From Eupeodes corollae (taxonomy: Eukaryota; Arthropoda; Insecta; Diptera; Syrphidae), in NCBI RefSeq assembly GCF_945859685.1, contig NC_079147.1, positions 286,395,992 through 286,459,991 of the forward strand: DNA of 64,000 bases, given 5' to 3'. Each line of letters opens with the position of its first letter. The stretch's first letter is position 1. The translations under genes and the position numbers were made by a program. Below the pieces are notes generated by a model. It saw only the letters and a list, made by a program, of their open reading frames with translations, ran no database searches and was not told the origin of the DNA. Below are positions 22,301 through 32,199 of this stretch, piece after piece.

Positions 22301-24623
22301 CGGATGAAGTTTTAGCACTACAATCAAAAACTACTCTAAGTTTTGTAGTTGTTGATTCCGGTCTGAGCACGTACTGATGGGGGCAAAAGTACTTCATATT
22401 TTTAGTCTCAGCATCACTAACTTCCGACATATGTCCTAGATCCTCATACTCTTTCAAAAAATCTACGTATTGTTCTTTTACAACGATATTCTTCATAAGC
22501 CTCCTTTCCAACGACATAAATCTCTTTTTTGCTATTTCAAAGGATTCTCCTAATGCCGATGGATCTTCTTTAAACGGAAAACTCACAACATATCTGCCTT
22601 CCCCATTTTTCTCTACTGTATTTTTGAAATGTTCTTCACATTTTTCTTCTTCAGGGTTAAGCAGTTTAGAAGTTATGGGATAGTTTTCTATTTCAACCAA
22701 CTTTTCAACACGTTCGTGGAGATATTCGTCTTTCGACAACTGCTCCCCTCCTACAAGGCAAACTGTCCTGGCTGATGCATCTGATGAATCATATGATCCC
22801 GAAACGACCCATCCAAAAAGGGTCTTTTGAAGAGTAAGCTTCTCTTCCAATTTGATCTGACCAATCGATAAAAGGTCAAAGAAATGGTCTGCGCCTATCA
22901 GCATATCAACTTTAGCAGTTTCGTTGAAGTTTGGATCTGCTAGTACAATATTTTTTGGTATTTTCCAACTTTCTACCTCAAATGATTTGCTAGGCTGATG
23001 ATTAGTAATGTTTTTGATTACAAGAAGCTCTAATTCAGTCTCAAACTCAGAAATCCTGGATCTACAAACCGATTTTGTGGTGTATCGGACATTTGTGACC
23101 CCGTTCCCTATTCCACTTATTTGTATATCTGCCTTGGATTTTGATAGTCTAAGTCTTTGCACCATACTTTCAGTTATGAAATTTAATTGCGAGGCCGAGT
23201 CTAACAAAACACGCGCAGGTTGAAAATTACCATAACTATCTTTAATTAAGACAACAGCTGTGGCTAGAATAGTTTGATTAGATGACCTGCCAACTAATGA
23301 AGCCGAGCTAGACTGGCCCTGGCCTGAGCTATCGTTCGCATTATTGACCGAAAATCTGTGGAGTAGCTTATTATGAGGTAACGAGCAAATGCTGCACTTT
23401 GGCTTAGTACAATGTCGCACAGAATGATCCTTTCCCAGACAATTTATACAAAGGATACGCTTTTTAACTTCCAGGAACCTCCTTCCCACTGGCAAGCTAT
23501 CAAATTCTGGACAAGAATCAATAAAGTGTTGCAAGGACTTACAATATTCACATTGTATGCGCTCCGCGGCTAACGTTGTAGCTTTAAATTTCCTAAACTG
23601 CTTTTTTCCACTATTTTGCGAACTTGAATGATCGAATTTCGCCTGACTCTTAGCAGAAGTGCTTGGCTTTGGAATCCTAGCTTCTTTTGCTTCTAAGCTT
23701 TTACAACGACGATCTAAAATTTTATTAAATTCATCCCACGTTGGGAGCTTATTATAGTCCATTTCATCCTGCCATTTCGATTGAGTTTCTTCATCCACTC
23801 TATCCATAGCTAACGAGATCAAAATCGAGGAAGCTATGTCTTTGTAATTTCCTATTGCAAGCATTGCAGTGAAATGTGTATTAAAACTATCCTCCAAATG
23901 ACGTAAAGATGAAGCAGATATTTTAGAAAGTTTTGGAAATTCTAACAAACTATTTATGTGCTCTTGAAATAAAAGAGTCTTATTATCAAAGCGGGCCTTT
24001 AATCTATCTAGTGCTTTCTGATAATTTGAGCTAACGACATTAAAGTCTCTTACAGCATCCAATGCTGAACCAGAAAGATATCTGAGCAAGTAATTAAACT
24101 TTTGCAAAGTGTCAAGGCTTTCGTCTTTGTGAACTAAATTCGTAAATAATCCCATAAAATTAGGATATTCTGAGAATTTACCGGAAAACGTAGGTAGTTT
24201 TATTGGTTCTAACTTTGAGCGAGGGCGGGGGTGCTCTGGAAAATATGTTGCATTTAAATGCTCAGCAGCAGTTGTGTTGCCCCTCATGTCCGATAACAAT
24301 GTCATTATTTTTGTTTTCGCGCAAACATAAATTTCTTCTACCTCTTCACGAAAAGCCTCATTAGTCTTTTCTTCGTCAGGGTTATTAAATCTTTCAATGG
24401 ACGATTGAACATTCAATATCTGTTTAAAATATGACTCAAGAATCCCTAAACGACATTCTAGTTCGGGTTCTGAAAGCGTACTTCCCTTCTGTATTATAAG
24501 GTTCTTCGTTCGACTCAGATTTCCCTTTGATGACGCACGTAATCCTTTCAAGTCAGCCAAAGTCTTCCCTACGCTCTGTTCACTTTGTGATGCCTCATCT
24601 TTACTTTGCTTATCGTCAGGCAT
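19344..24623 (-). CDS. BEL/Pao Gag-Pol polyprotein, 1759 aa
   Basis: Single open frame for all functions of the retrotransposon. In order: Gag-like DUF1759 region (about residues 110-310); CCHC-type zinc knuckles (CEYC...C and CINC...H....C, about 360-420); an aspartic protease of the BEL type with LLDSASQ (about 475); reverse transcriptase starting LRVVFDCSAK and with active site YMDD (about 900); RNase H with FSDAS and WTDSE; integrase with the HHCC zinc domain (H....H...CWTC) and a DDE core (GVDFCGPF, CDNGTNF, HFGGLWEAA); and the C-terminal DUF5641 ending at residue 1759. All key residues seen are present. It copies the element RNA in cytoplasmic particles and integrates the DNA. The ATG at 24623 was chosen because it starts the whole frame. 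Confidence 0.95.
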   Translation of the reverse strand: MPDDKQSKDEASQSEQSVGKTLADLKGLRASSKGNLSRTKNLIIQKGSTLSEPELECRLGILESYFKQILNVQSSIERFNNPDEEKTNEAFREEVEEIYVCAKTKIMTLLSDMRGNTTAAEHLNATYFPEHPRPRSKLEPIKLPTFSGKFSEYPNFMGLFTNLVHKDESLDTLQKFNYLLRYLSGSALDAVRDFNVVSSNYQKALDRLKARFDNKTLLFQEHINSLLEFPKLSKISASSLRHLEDSFNTHFTAMLAIGNYKDIASSILISLAMDRVDEETQSKWQDEMDYNKLPTWDEFNKILDRRCKSLEAKEARIPKPSTSAKSQAKFDHSSSQNSGKKQFRKFKATTLAAERIQCEYCKSLQHFIDSCPEFDSLPVGRRFLEVKKRILCINCLGKDHSVRHCTKPKCSICSLPHNKLLHRFSVNNANDSSGQGQSSSASLVGRSSNQTILATAVVLIKDSYGNFQPARVLLDSASQLNFITESMVQRLRLSKSKADIQISGIGNGVTNVRYTTKSVCRSRISEFETELELLVIKNITNHQPSKSFEVESWKIPKNIVLADPNFNETAKVDMLIGADHFFDLLSIGQIKLEEKLTLQKTLFGWVVSGSYDSSDASARTVCLVGGEQLSKDEYLHERVEKLVEIENYPITSKLLNPEEEKCEEHFKNTVEKNGEGRYVVSFPFKEDPSALGESFEIAKKRFMSLERRLMKNIVVKEQYVDFLKEYEDLGHMSEVSDAETKNMKYFCPHQYVLRPESTTTKLRVVFDCSAKTSSGKSLNDILMKGPIMQDDLYSIILRFRCYKYALTADISKMYRQIVVNPNDRKYQCILWRSNQTDPLKVYQLNTVTYGTTSAPYLAIRCLKTLSEEGASMFPLGSKVLNEDFYMDDLISGGDSPEEIFGIYEEVRTLLLSAGFELRKWWSNEKTLLDVVPEVEREKPLRINDADIIKTLGIKWNPSSDELQYVIPEIKLNQKITKCIILSELSTLFDPLGLVNPVVVKGKILLQSLGVKKTDWDESVQARIFTEWEAFRNHLKELELVKVPRYVLSLRSRNTQIHGFSDASLRAYGCCVYLRSVDENGVVSCNLITAKSRVAPIKTQSLPRLELCAAELLASIILKILPNFSHIVDDIYLWTDSEIVLCWLSAHPSSWEVFIANRVSKIQTNLPQATWKHVNTKQNPADIVSRGAYASELRDSMWFSGPKFLKLSQDMWPKQKDLSMIRKDTPGMRKCNVVLLAKIIDDHFENMYLRFKSIDKTCQIFALILRWIIVVRKKMIIKKEEKEQKEEKTVFEEYELRYNSPIRADEIDNALLRILWNIQQKNFHEEIYKLKKEDIISPTSPVKNLNPFLDGDSFKLLRVGGRLQNADIPYSVKYPILLPKSNPFVKNLLTFLHNKNYHAGPQALVGIVRQRFWVLDVRTLAKKVVSSCWTCFKYRPKMLGQIMGNLPTDRVQPARAFLKSGVDFCGPFQTTYKLRGQRTSKSYVAVFVCFVVKAVHLEVVSDLTTEGFIAALKRFVARRGLCKDLYCDNGTNFVGARNQLEEFRRSFLDQKTEQRISQWCAAERIQFHHIPPKTPHFGGLWEAAVKSAKKHLVRTVGETSLTFEELSTVVADIEAILNSRPMYAMSNDPSDEEVLTPGHFLIGGPLNAIVEPVVTDYKMSALKRWRQLTLIKQHFWNRWSKEYLVDLQRRVKWSVSSQNAKINSLVLVGDDNAPPQNWLMGRITNLIQSSDGKVRVVDINTKKGVIRRSIHRIAPLPLDD

Positions 24624-25761
24624 CGTAGCTATCTAATGCCAACAATTTTCGTTAAATCGAGGATAATCTTTAGCAACAACAAATCTGCACACAACAATTT
24701 CCAAATTCGCCAGCAGCAACAACAGCAACTCCCACCGAAGACTTCATAAAAGACCCAACACCACAATAAACTATCTATTAGCAATGGATAATTGCACCAG
24801 CAGCAGCAACTCCGACAGTAAGTCCAACAGTAGATTCAAAAAAACCCAAATGCAAGAAATAAGCTATGCAAAATAAATTAGCCTCTCTGAAGATGAAATC
24901 AATTTTCTTATCAACGACAACTTATTGTATCCAATTAAGCCTATGCCAAGTTTACTTTTTAAGGAAAATATTCGGTAAATAACTAGCAACAACTATACTT
25001 CTAGTTTGTTTACGTTTCCTATCAACATAATTGATAAATGTTGACTTATTAACTCTTCTAGCAACAATGTTTAAATGATTTTTAATTCACCACACTAGAT
25101 CTTCTAGCAGCAAGTATTTACAAATTTGTTTACCAACAATTTACTTCGCAACAAATTTCTATCAGTAACAACTTTGTATCAGCAACAACGAATAAGTTTC
25201 TCAACAAGTTTAATAAGAAATCATATATATAGAATCAAGCTTACTTGTGGTTTCAATCAACTCAATGTTTCAAACGATCCTCGATACAATCCACACTGCA
25301 ACACCGGGTTAGAGTTCTTTCAGCGTTTGAGTGACGATTTCACACTGCAGACTTGATCAAAGCTATAATCTAATTGCCTGGTTTGATGAAATGTTGGATA
25401 ACTTTTCTAGGTATGAGTGATAGCTTTTTCTCCATGCGGTTGCAACCTTGCTAAATTTGTATGTCACTGCTCCAAGAAAACGATGACCAAAAAGCTTGAT
25501 GTACATACATATAGATCGGTGACTCAGAGACTTATATTTCTTCTTCTTTATTCGAATTTATGTACTGCAAATATGAGTAAAGAAATTAAGAACTTTTAGA
25601 GTTTACCACGATCGTTTTCCTTCCAACTTTTGTAGGGCAAATTCTGATTAATTGCCAGAATCCACTTATTGCAATTTTTAAACTTTAATTTTATAAATTT
25701 ACAATAAAATTTAGATTGATTTATATTGGAAATACTATATATTCCCGGGTTTCGGCACCAA
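24624..25761 (-). other. BEL/Pao 5' leader with primer-binding site
   Basis: About 1.1 kb untranslated leader between 5' LTR and polyprotein start. It is rich in CAGCAACAA-type triplets (24680-24860 and 25010-25200). The primer-binding site is at 25742-25760. The small frames inside are not supported as genes. Confidence 0.8.
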
Positions 25762-26154
25762 TGTTTCTTGTGATAATTTTCACAAGCGAAATTAAAATTA
25801 AATTAAAGAGACAAGTCCAACTTTATAGGATATTTGATATATATTTAAAGTACTTGCTGCTAATAAAAATACACGTCTGTCTTGTCGTGGCTAGTTCAAC
25901 GATATCATTTCTTTTTATTTTATTCGACAATCCTTATGTTCAATTTTCGTTAAAATATAAGAGAGACATTCAGCAAAGTTTTAGTGTTGACTATTTAGTT
26001 CAATTTAGTATTAATTAAGATTAATTATTTTTTTGATTCATTTTCATTACTTATAGTCTAATACAAATGCATACAATACTTCAAAGATATAAAATTGTGT
26101 ATAGTAAAATAAATTATAATATAAACATATTATTCGGAGTTCGCAGCTTAAACA
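25762..26154 (-). repeat. BEL/Pao 5' LTR
   Basis: Direct repeat of 18918-19310, followed by ACTGT at 26155-26159. It should carry the element's promoter for the minus strand. Confidence 0.95.
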
Positions 26155-26620
26155 ACTGTTAATGTTTAATATGGGACTTCGCGGGAAATCACTTCTGTTG
26201 TATGTTAGCAGAAATATTTATTAACATCAATATAAAATACAAAATAGCAGCAGAAGTTGAAGTGGTGCTAAACTCTTGAATACCCCTAAGCTAGCAGAAG
26301 CTTCAATTGAACTAATATCGTAATTAAAGTCGCAAATGCTAATTTGTATGTTATCAATAAATATGTAGATGTAATGTCTTGAAATCTATATTAATACATA
26401 GGGTTAGCATTAATTCCAACTTTCAGCTTTTATTTCACGCCAAAAATTAGCCCTGAGCTCTTAAACTCAGAATATTTTTGAAGACAAATTTCTTTTTTTT
26501 TAATTTTCGAACAATATTTATATTTTTAGTTTTATTTCAAAATGAACAAATTTGTGGCTTCTATAACACAAATATTACAACTTAAGTTTAAAATAAATAT
26601 TTAATTTAACCTAAACATTG
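26155..26620 (-). repeat. Right-arm spacer next to B3
   Basis: Inverse of about 5640-5920, continuing directly from 18917 once the retrotransposon is removed. A stretch at about 26320-26490 has no counterpart in the left arm. AATAAA for B3 (minus) is at about 26531-26537. Confidence 0.7.
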
Positions 26621-26622
26621 TA

Positions 26623-27020
26623 TTAGAAACGATATCTTAATCCAGCGTGACCACTGTTGTCGTTAAATCTGAAATTCCTTGAAGCTCCTGCATAAACATC
26701 CAAGTTCTTGCTCAGTTGACGGTTATAATCAATGGTTGCACTTGACCCAGCTTGACGACTGTGTTCAAAGGTACCGCTCACTGAGCCCTGAGGCGATCTT
26801 GCTTTTCTCACGAGGACAACATCGTCAGATACTGGAACTACATCTCCATAAACCTAAGACGGACGAGAACAATGAACATTTAGAAAGAAGTCGTACTAAA
26901 ATCAATTTTTTAAAACCTTACCCAATCAACATTAGCGACGTATGATGGATTTTCTTCAGGAAGAGTGAATCCCAAAGCCACTGCCAAGAGTCCGAAGAAG
27001 ATTAAAGTTTTGAAAGACAT
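26623..27020 (-). CDS. Antimicrobial peptide precursor, subtype B, copy B3 (two exons)
   Basis: Exon 1 is 26922-27020, intron 26854-26921 (68 bp, GT-AG), exon 2 is 26623-26853. The 109-aa precursor is like B1 but with EENPSYVANVDW and RQAG. Signal peptide, VRK site and mature ARSPQGS...LRYRF are intact. It is the inverted counterpart of B1, paired head-to-head with A3. Predicted secreted antibacterial peptide. Confidence 0.75.
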
Positions 27021-27641
27021 GATGTTTATAATATTGATAAGTTGTGCTGTATGAATGAATTGTTTTGAAATGTCAATGCAAGACTGATTGCAACTTAAGG
27101 TATTCGATTGTCTTTTATAGCAAAAAGTTCAAATCTGCTTTTAGATTGATAACAGATGGTTTTCATCGTAGCTCATAAGAACCCACTTCTTTGATATCGA
27201 TTGGGGGTTTTTACTTAAGCTTTTGTTCTCGAGGGTGGTTTCCCGTTTTTGTCAGATGAGCTTTAAATTGATTTATTAACTTATCATTTCCTATCTATTT
27301 TCCGTGTAGACGGGGGATTTATAAATTTATGTAGATCACTGAAACATAATTTGTTCATAAAGATAATTGGAAGAAAGGTAAAATGTATTCTATTTATTTA
27401 TTTTTGTTAAATCTTCCAACATTGCATTATCAAAGTCTAGTGAATTTCACGGGGACTTACTTTCCGAAAAAATAAACATTATGGTAGGAACTTTGATCAG
27501 ATAATTCATCAACACATCTCTTATCAAAATTGGAGCAGCTGTGCGAGTATAAATATCAAGGGAACGTCTTGTAGATTATTCAGTCTTTCAGCAGCATTCC
27601 TAACTTTAAACATTCTTAAAATCAACCTTAAACAAAATAAA
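27021..27641. promoter_or_regulatory. Bidirectional immune-type promoter of B3/A3
   Basis: B3 core: TATAAAAG (27112-27119, minus) and TCAGTC (27082-27087, minus). A3 core: TATAAATA (27548-27555) and TCAGTC (27580-27585). kB-like sites: GGGGGTTTTT (27203-27212), GTGGTTTCCC (27235-27244, inverse of GGGAAACCAC), GGGGATTTAT (27313-27322), GGGGACTTAC (27451-27460). GATA-type sites are kept at about 27149 (TGATAAC) and 27520 (CTTATCA). Order and spacing match pair 1 inverted. Confidence 0.65.
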
Positions 27642-28042
27642 ATGTCTTTCAAAACATTGATCTTTTTCGGACTTTTGGCGGTGGCTTTGGGATTCACTCT
27701 GCCTGAAGAAAACTCAGTCAATGGACCATCAGAGTTTGTAAGTTAAAATTAGTTGATAAATTAATATTTAAACAAATATTTAACTATTTATCTTTTTTGT
27801 CATGGTGATAGGTCTATGGAGATGTTGTACCAGTGTCTGATGATTTGGTTCTTGTGAGGAGAGCGAGATCACCTCAAGGTTCTGTGAGTGGTACCTTTGA
27901 ACACAGCCGCCCAATGGGTTCAAGTGCAACAATTGATTACAACCACCGACTGAGCAAGAATTTGGACGTTTATGCTGGAGCTTCAAGGAATTTCAAATTC
28001 AACGACAACAGTGGACATGCTGGTCTAAGATATAGGTTTTAA
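27642..28042 (+). CDS. Antimicrobial peptide precursor, subtype A, copy A3 (two exons)
   Basis: Exon 1 is 27642-27737, intron 27738-27811 (74 bp, GT-AG), exon 2 is 27812-28042. The 108-aa precursor has the same pro-segment as A1 (ENSVNGPSEF) and the same mature part. It is the last gene of the cluster. Homology with A1's downstream flank stops within about 100 bp of the stop codon, marking the end of the inverted duplication. Predicted secreted antibacterial peptide. Confidence 0.75.
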
Positions 28043-28059
28043 GAACGATGCGAATTGAG

Positions 28060-28808
28060 AAAGAATTTAATTTATAAATTATTTGAATATAATAATACAC
28101 GAAAAAATATTTATTCTAAACTTGATACCGTCTTTTTATTTTTATTGTGATTCATAAAAATAAATAAGAGCTCACCAAGAAACACAATCTTAGAAGATTT
28201 AAAAAATACCTGAACCGTTTATTAAATTTAAAAATCATTTCTTTAAAAGGATTCAAATTATATTTTCCAATGTAGACTCAATATGTTTGTTTTTCATACC
28301 AAAAGGTTTTCCATTAACGAGGTTTCTTTTTAAATAGTCCGCAGTTTGAGGGGATTTCTTTTTTTAAGCTATTATCTTTTGAAATATGTACAAACTACGA
28401 CGTTACTAAGAAAATTTATAAATATTTCGAAGAATTACGAAAAGGTAAGTGTCTTCCTTACTTTCAAACCTATTTTATACGATAAGACCTTCTAAAAGGA
28501 CAAATACACGTCATGTTAGATTAAATTTACGATTATAATAAAGCTACTATAAGCTTTTCGAGAGCTCCTTTCTTTTTAAACTCTCTTCAAATAAAGATTT
28601 CAAATAAATCTCATTGAAGTCTTCTTGACCACATTCATTTTGTCAAATCAAACAAACTTTTTTTTGAATAATACTTTTTTAACCGCATTTAAAAATAAAT
28701 TGTATTCGTTAACAGATACAAATTTAAAAACAAAATTCAAAACAAAAAACAATTTCAAAGAAATCGGATATTAAAACAGCAAAATAATGCAAACAAATAC
28801 CAAAATAT
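28060..28808. other. AT-rich intergenic DNA, no gene seen
   Basis: Single-copy looking AT-rich sequence between the AMP cluster and the first terminal-inverted-repeat element. No open frame, RNA gene or clear repeat was recognised. Confidence 0.6.
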
Positions 28809-28811
28809 AAT

Positions 28812-29545
28812 GAGCGGTTTGAATAAAATCGAGTAGGACTAGTAAATACTTGAACATATTAAAATAACAAGTAAACGCCAAAATTGAAGTGAATAAAACA
28901 AGTATTTACTCTTACTCGCGAGTAAATACCTGAGAGGCTAGTAAAACCCGGAAAATGCCAATTTTGGTGTGAATAAACGCAAGTAAATACTTCTGGAGTA
29001 AGTATATATTCGTCTATTCGCAAGTCAACCCGACCCCAGACTTGCAGTCGTACTTGTAGACGAAAGATGGCTGCATTTATGAACCTACGTGGTGTGAAAC
29101 GTTATAGACACAGGCGTGATTTAAGTCCCGATCTATCTACATAAGTGACTATTACTTTTTGAGAGCGAATACGTACATACATAGATTTTCTCACTACGCA
29201 CTTTCTTGATGAAAACCGGAAGTCACACTACTTTCATCCATAGCTGCAAGAGGACAAAAACAAACGGGAACGACAACTGACTTGTGATTAATGACGGGAA
29301 GTCACGGTTAGTTTAGGCGAAAACAGAACAAGTCACAACAAGAAATGATGCGTAGTCGGTGTGGCGCTACAAGTATTTAATTGTCTTTTTTGTGAATTCA
29401 CTAGCTAGTATACCCTCGGGTTGACGAGTACACGGTCACAAGAAAACTCGACGCTTTATTCATATCGTTTTACTCGGAGTTTAAATACTCGTTACACTTT
29501 ACTTGTTAGTAAATACTCGTCGTACTCGCTTTTATTCACAAGCTC
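28812..29545. mobile_element. Terminal-inverted-repeat element (MITE-like), copy 1
   Basis: It matches 49711-50247 at both ends and inside. The starts (gagcggtttgaataaaa) and inverted ends (ttttattcacaagctc) are decayed versions of the clean copy's GGGCGGTGTGAATAAAAACG. It is flanked by AAT on both sides (28809-28811, 29546-29548). Many copies of AGTAAATACT or its complement lie inside. It holds no transposase. The middle (about 29080-29330) is absent from copy 2. Confidence 0.75.
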
Positions 29546-29724
29546 AATAACTTCAATATACTTGTTGAAGATGATTCAACAAATGACAAACAAACAAAAA
29601 AAGAACGAGCTAAGATTAAGCTTTAATACGAAATTCTCTCCACAATTTAGTCAAGCTAAAATTTAGCAAAGCATTTAAGCGAAGTTTATATTTTTGTTTC
29701 ATAGAACCTACACTGAACCAAAAA

Positions 29725-30215
29725 GGTACATAATATCAATAAAAAGTTTATTGTCCCAATAAACTTTTTAATTGAAACTCGTCCAACTAACAAGTTTGTT
29801 GGTACAATAAATTCCTGTTTATTGAATTATTTTCCCCCTTAAAATTCAATAAACTGTTAGTTGATTCTTATAAACAGTTAGTTGAAATACAGTTTTGGAA
29901 CAATAAACGATTTATTGGGACAATAAACGATTAATTGAGACAATAAGCGGTTAGTTGAAATAAAAGGCAAAACTAAAAATAGAGTTTATTGGTGCAATAA
30001 ACTCGTTTGTTGGTTCAATAAACGAGTTTATTGGCTCAATAAACTTATTTATTGGCTCAATAAACTTAGTTATTGGCTCAATAAACTTATTTATTGGCAC
30101 AATTAACTGCTTTTATTGGTCCTATAAATGAGTTTATTGGCGCAATGAACTCGTTTATTGTCCCAATAAACAATTTAACTGGCGCAATTAACTCAGTTTA
30201 TTGCCACAAATAGCA
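29725..30215. repeat. Left subterminal palindrome array of the EnSpm-like element
   Basis: About 20-26-bp units of the form GTTTATTGGCTCAATAAAC (short palindrome with a 4-6 base centre) recur a dozen times or more. The tightest run is about 29970-30200. Centres vary (GGCTC, GGTGC, GGGAC, TCCC). Such arrays are transposase binding sites in CACTA elements; that role is inferred here. Confidence 0.75.
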
Positions 30216-30458
30216 TATTGCTAAAAATTTTAGTAAAACATTAAAATTTTAATTTATTTATTTATATAAATAAATTAAATTTCAATATATTTATAAAATT
30301 TCTATAAATATTTTATTGTGGCAATATGTACATGTTATTACTTACGTTTTATTTTTTCTATTTGCAACCTTTTCTGAAATTTGTAAGAGTTTTAAGTTCA
30401 AAAATTAAACATTTTAGTTAGATAAACAACATGAGATATTTTATTTTAAATAAATGTT

Positions 30459-31535
30459 TTATAAATAATTATTTAAAATAGTTGATAGTGCTACAGAGCA
30501 AGTATGAGGACTCGGTGATGAAGGTAGCGATGCTGGTCTGGAAACTGGGTAGGGAGAAGATCTTGCGGATGAACTTTGACAATCGTCATCTAAACCAAAA
30601 TGCGATCGAGTATATAGAAAAAGCGTCTTTCCTATAGATTCTCGCCACATTCTCAAATGATTCTCAAACTTGATGAGAGTAGTATACTTAAACGGCTTTA
30701 AAATTTGGAGTAGGTGGTGACATTCAATTTTCTTCAGCACATTTATGTCTACTTCTTCATCTTGTTCAAAAAAAAACAAATTTTTATTTAGTTTGCAAAA
30801 ATGTGAAAGGAGAATAGGCGGTTTCGTCCGATCGTTGTTACACATAGTAATCTATATCACTAGAAATGGAAAGGTCTCAGTGAATGTAGAAATTAAATAA
30901 ACTTACAAGAAAACGATACCTTTCCAGTGATATAGGTCATCATGTTTAACACCGATGGGATGAAACCCATACAAAACTGTCTATTCTCCTTTGTATGAGC
31001 TGTTTTTGTCAACATACGACGAATGTACACATCTGTGGTGCTTGGCATAAACATGATAACTCCTATAGGTAATGCTTATTAAAATATTGTAAATTAACTT
31101 TTGGACTCAATTAATTTTTGCTTTTAATGGAGTTATTATATTTAGACCAAACACCACAGATATATATATTATAAAATTCAGGCAAAATCACTAACCTTTG
31201 AAATGTTGAATGAGTTCCTCCTGATCCCAGCTTTTTAGAAGCGCCGAAAGTTCATCAACTTCTTGGGATGCGTTGATGTTGGAGTTGGCGATAGCGTTGG
31301 CGTTGGGTTCAAGATCCATTAAAAGTTTTTGGAGGGCGTCATCTGACAACAGCTCAATGCTGATGATGTTTCCTTTTTCCGTGTTGACTGGGATCATCTC
31401 CTCGCTGTTGTCAATACATGGTGATGGTAAATCATCCATGGTTTCACGTTCATTAGTCTCTGTTGCATAAACGGTGGCGATGGCTTCGTTTTCGCTTTTT
31501 TTGTCTTCCATTTTAAGCGTTTTTTCAACTAAGTG
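30459..31535 (-). pseudogene. Second gene of the EnSpm-like element, several exons
   Basis: An ATG at about 31511 opens MEDKKSENEAIATVYATETN..., 106 aa, acidic, ending DELSALLKSWDQEELIQHFK at a possible donor (AAG|GTTAGT, about 31193). A middle exon at about 30912-31065 reads VIMFMPSTTDVYIRRMLTKT and ends before GTATCG. A last open frame lies at 30459-30845. The LLKSW....L...F pattern loosely resembles a SAM-type helix bundle. The function is not recognised. It may be the accessory protein of the transposon. Splice joins are guesses. Confidence 0.45.
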
Positions 31536-32199
31536 CGCACGAGAATTGAATTGTAATCTGTATGTGGATCTGTAGTGTAGGGAAAACAAATATTTTTTAT
31601 TGTTTGAAATGAATTTAAAAAACTATATTTTTGAAGTTTTGCAGCGTGAAAAGAATGATTTGAATTATATTAACTAATGTCTTTTTAACTTATTATATTA
31701 CGTGTAAGCAGCTATTTAATGATCGTAACAACAAAAATAATCCTTTACTTTTAAAATTATTTAACCTTTTGCAGTTTTAATTAAATTAATTAGTGGACCA
31801 ACAATATCCTTCAGTGAAATCAAAGAAAATTCACCTAACTCATTTTCATCAAATTCATAACATAGAATATGGGGATTGTAGTGAACTTTATTAAGTTTTT
31901 GGCAAAAAAAAACAATACATTTTGTTTTTCAAAAACAACTATATCTAATATTACAGAAAAAACCATATCATTCTTGAAACATGTTATGTAGAAGTTCTGC
32001 TTATATGTGTAACCTTCTATTTTGGCTTTCAAATAAAATTCTATGCTGGATGAAGGTAATCCTAACATGCTAGATATAATGCTATTAAAATTACTTTTTA
32101 ACTTGTGTTTATCATATATTTCAAAGCAATTTAATTCATTTTCATTGCAATGAAATTTATATGCTGTTTTAAGTTGGTATTTTTTTGGTCACATGTCAA

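Larger units (their letters stand above)
18918..26154 (-). mobile_element. Complete BEL/Pao LTR retrotransposon
   Basis: A 7237-bp element on the minus strand. Two 393-bp LTRs (18918-19310 and 25762-26154) look identical on reading and start TG/end CA in inverted TGTT...AACA form. They are flanked by a 5-bp duplication ACTGT (18913-18917 and 26155-26159), as usual for BEL/Pao. Next to the 5' LTR the minus strand reads TGGTGCCGAAACCCGGGAA (25742-25760), a primer-binding site complementary to a tRNA CCA end. A purine-rich AAGGCGGGCAGGA precedes the 3' LTR. With one unbroken polyprotein and matching LTRs it is a young insertion. Confidence 0.95.

Noticed and set aside
29711..30215. CRISPR array
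   Set aside because: Units are palindromes without unique spacers of fixed length, in a eukaryotic genome and at a transposon end.
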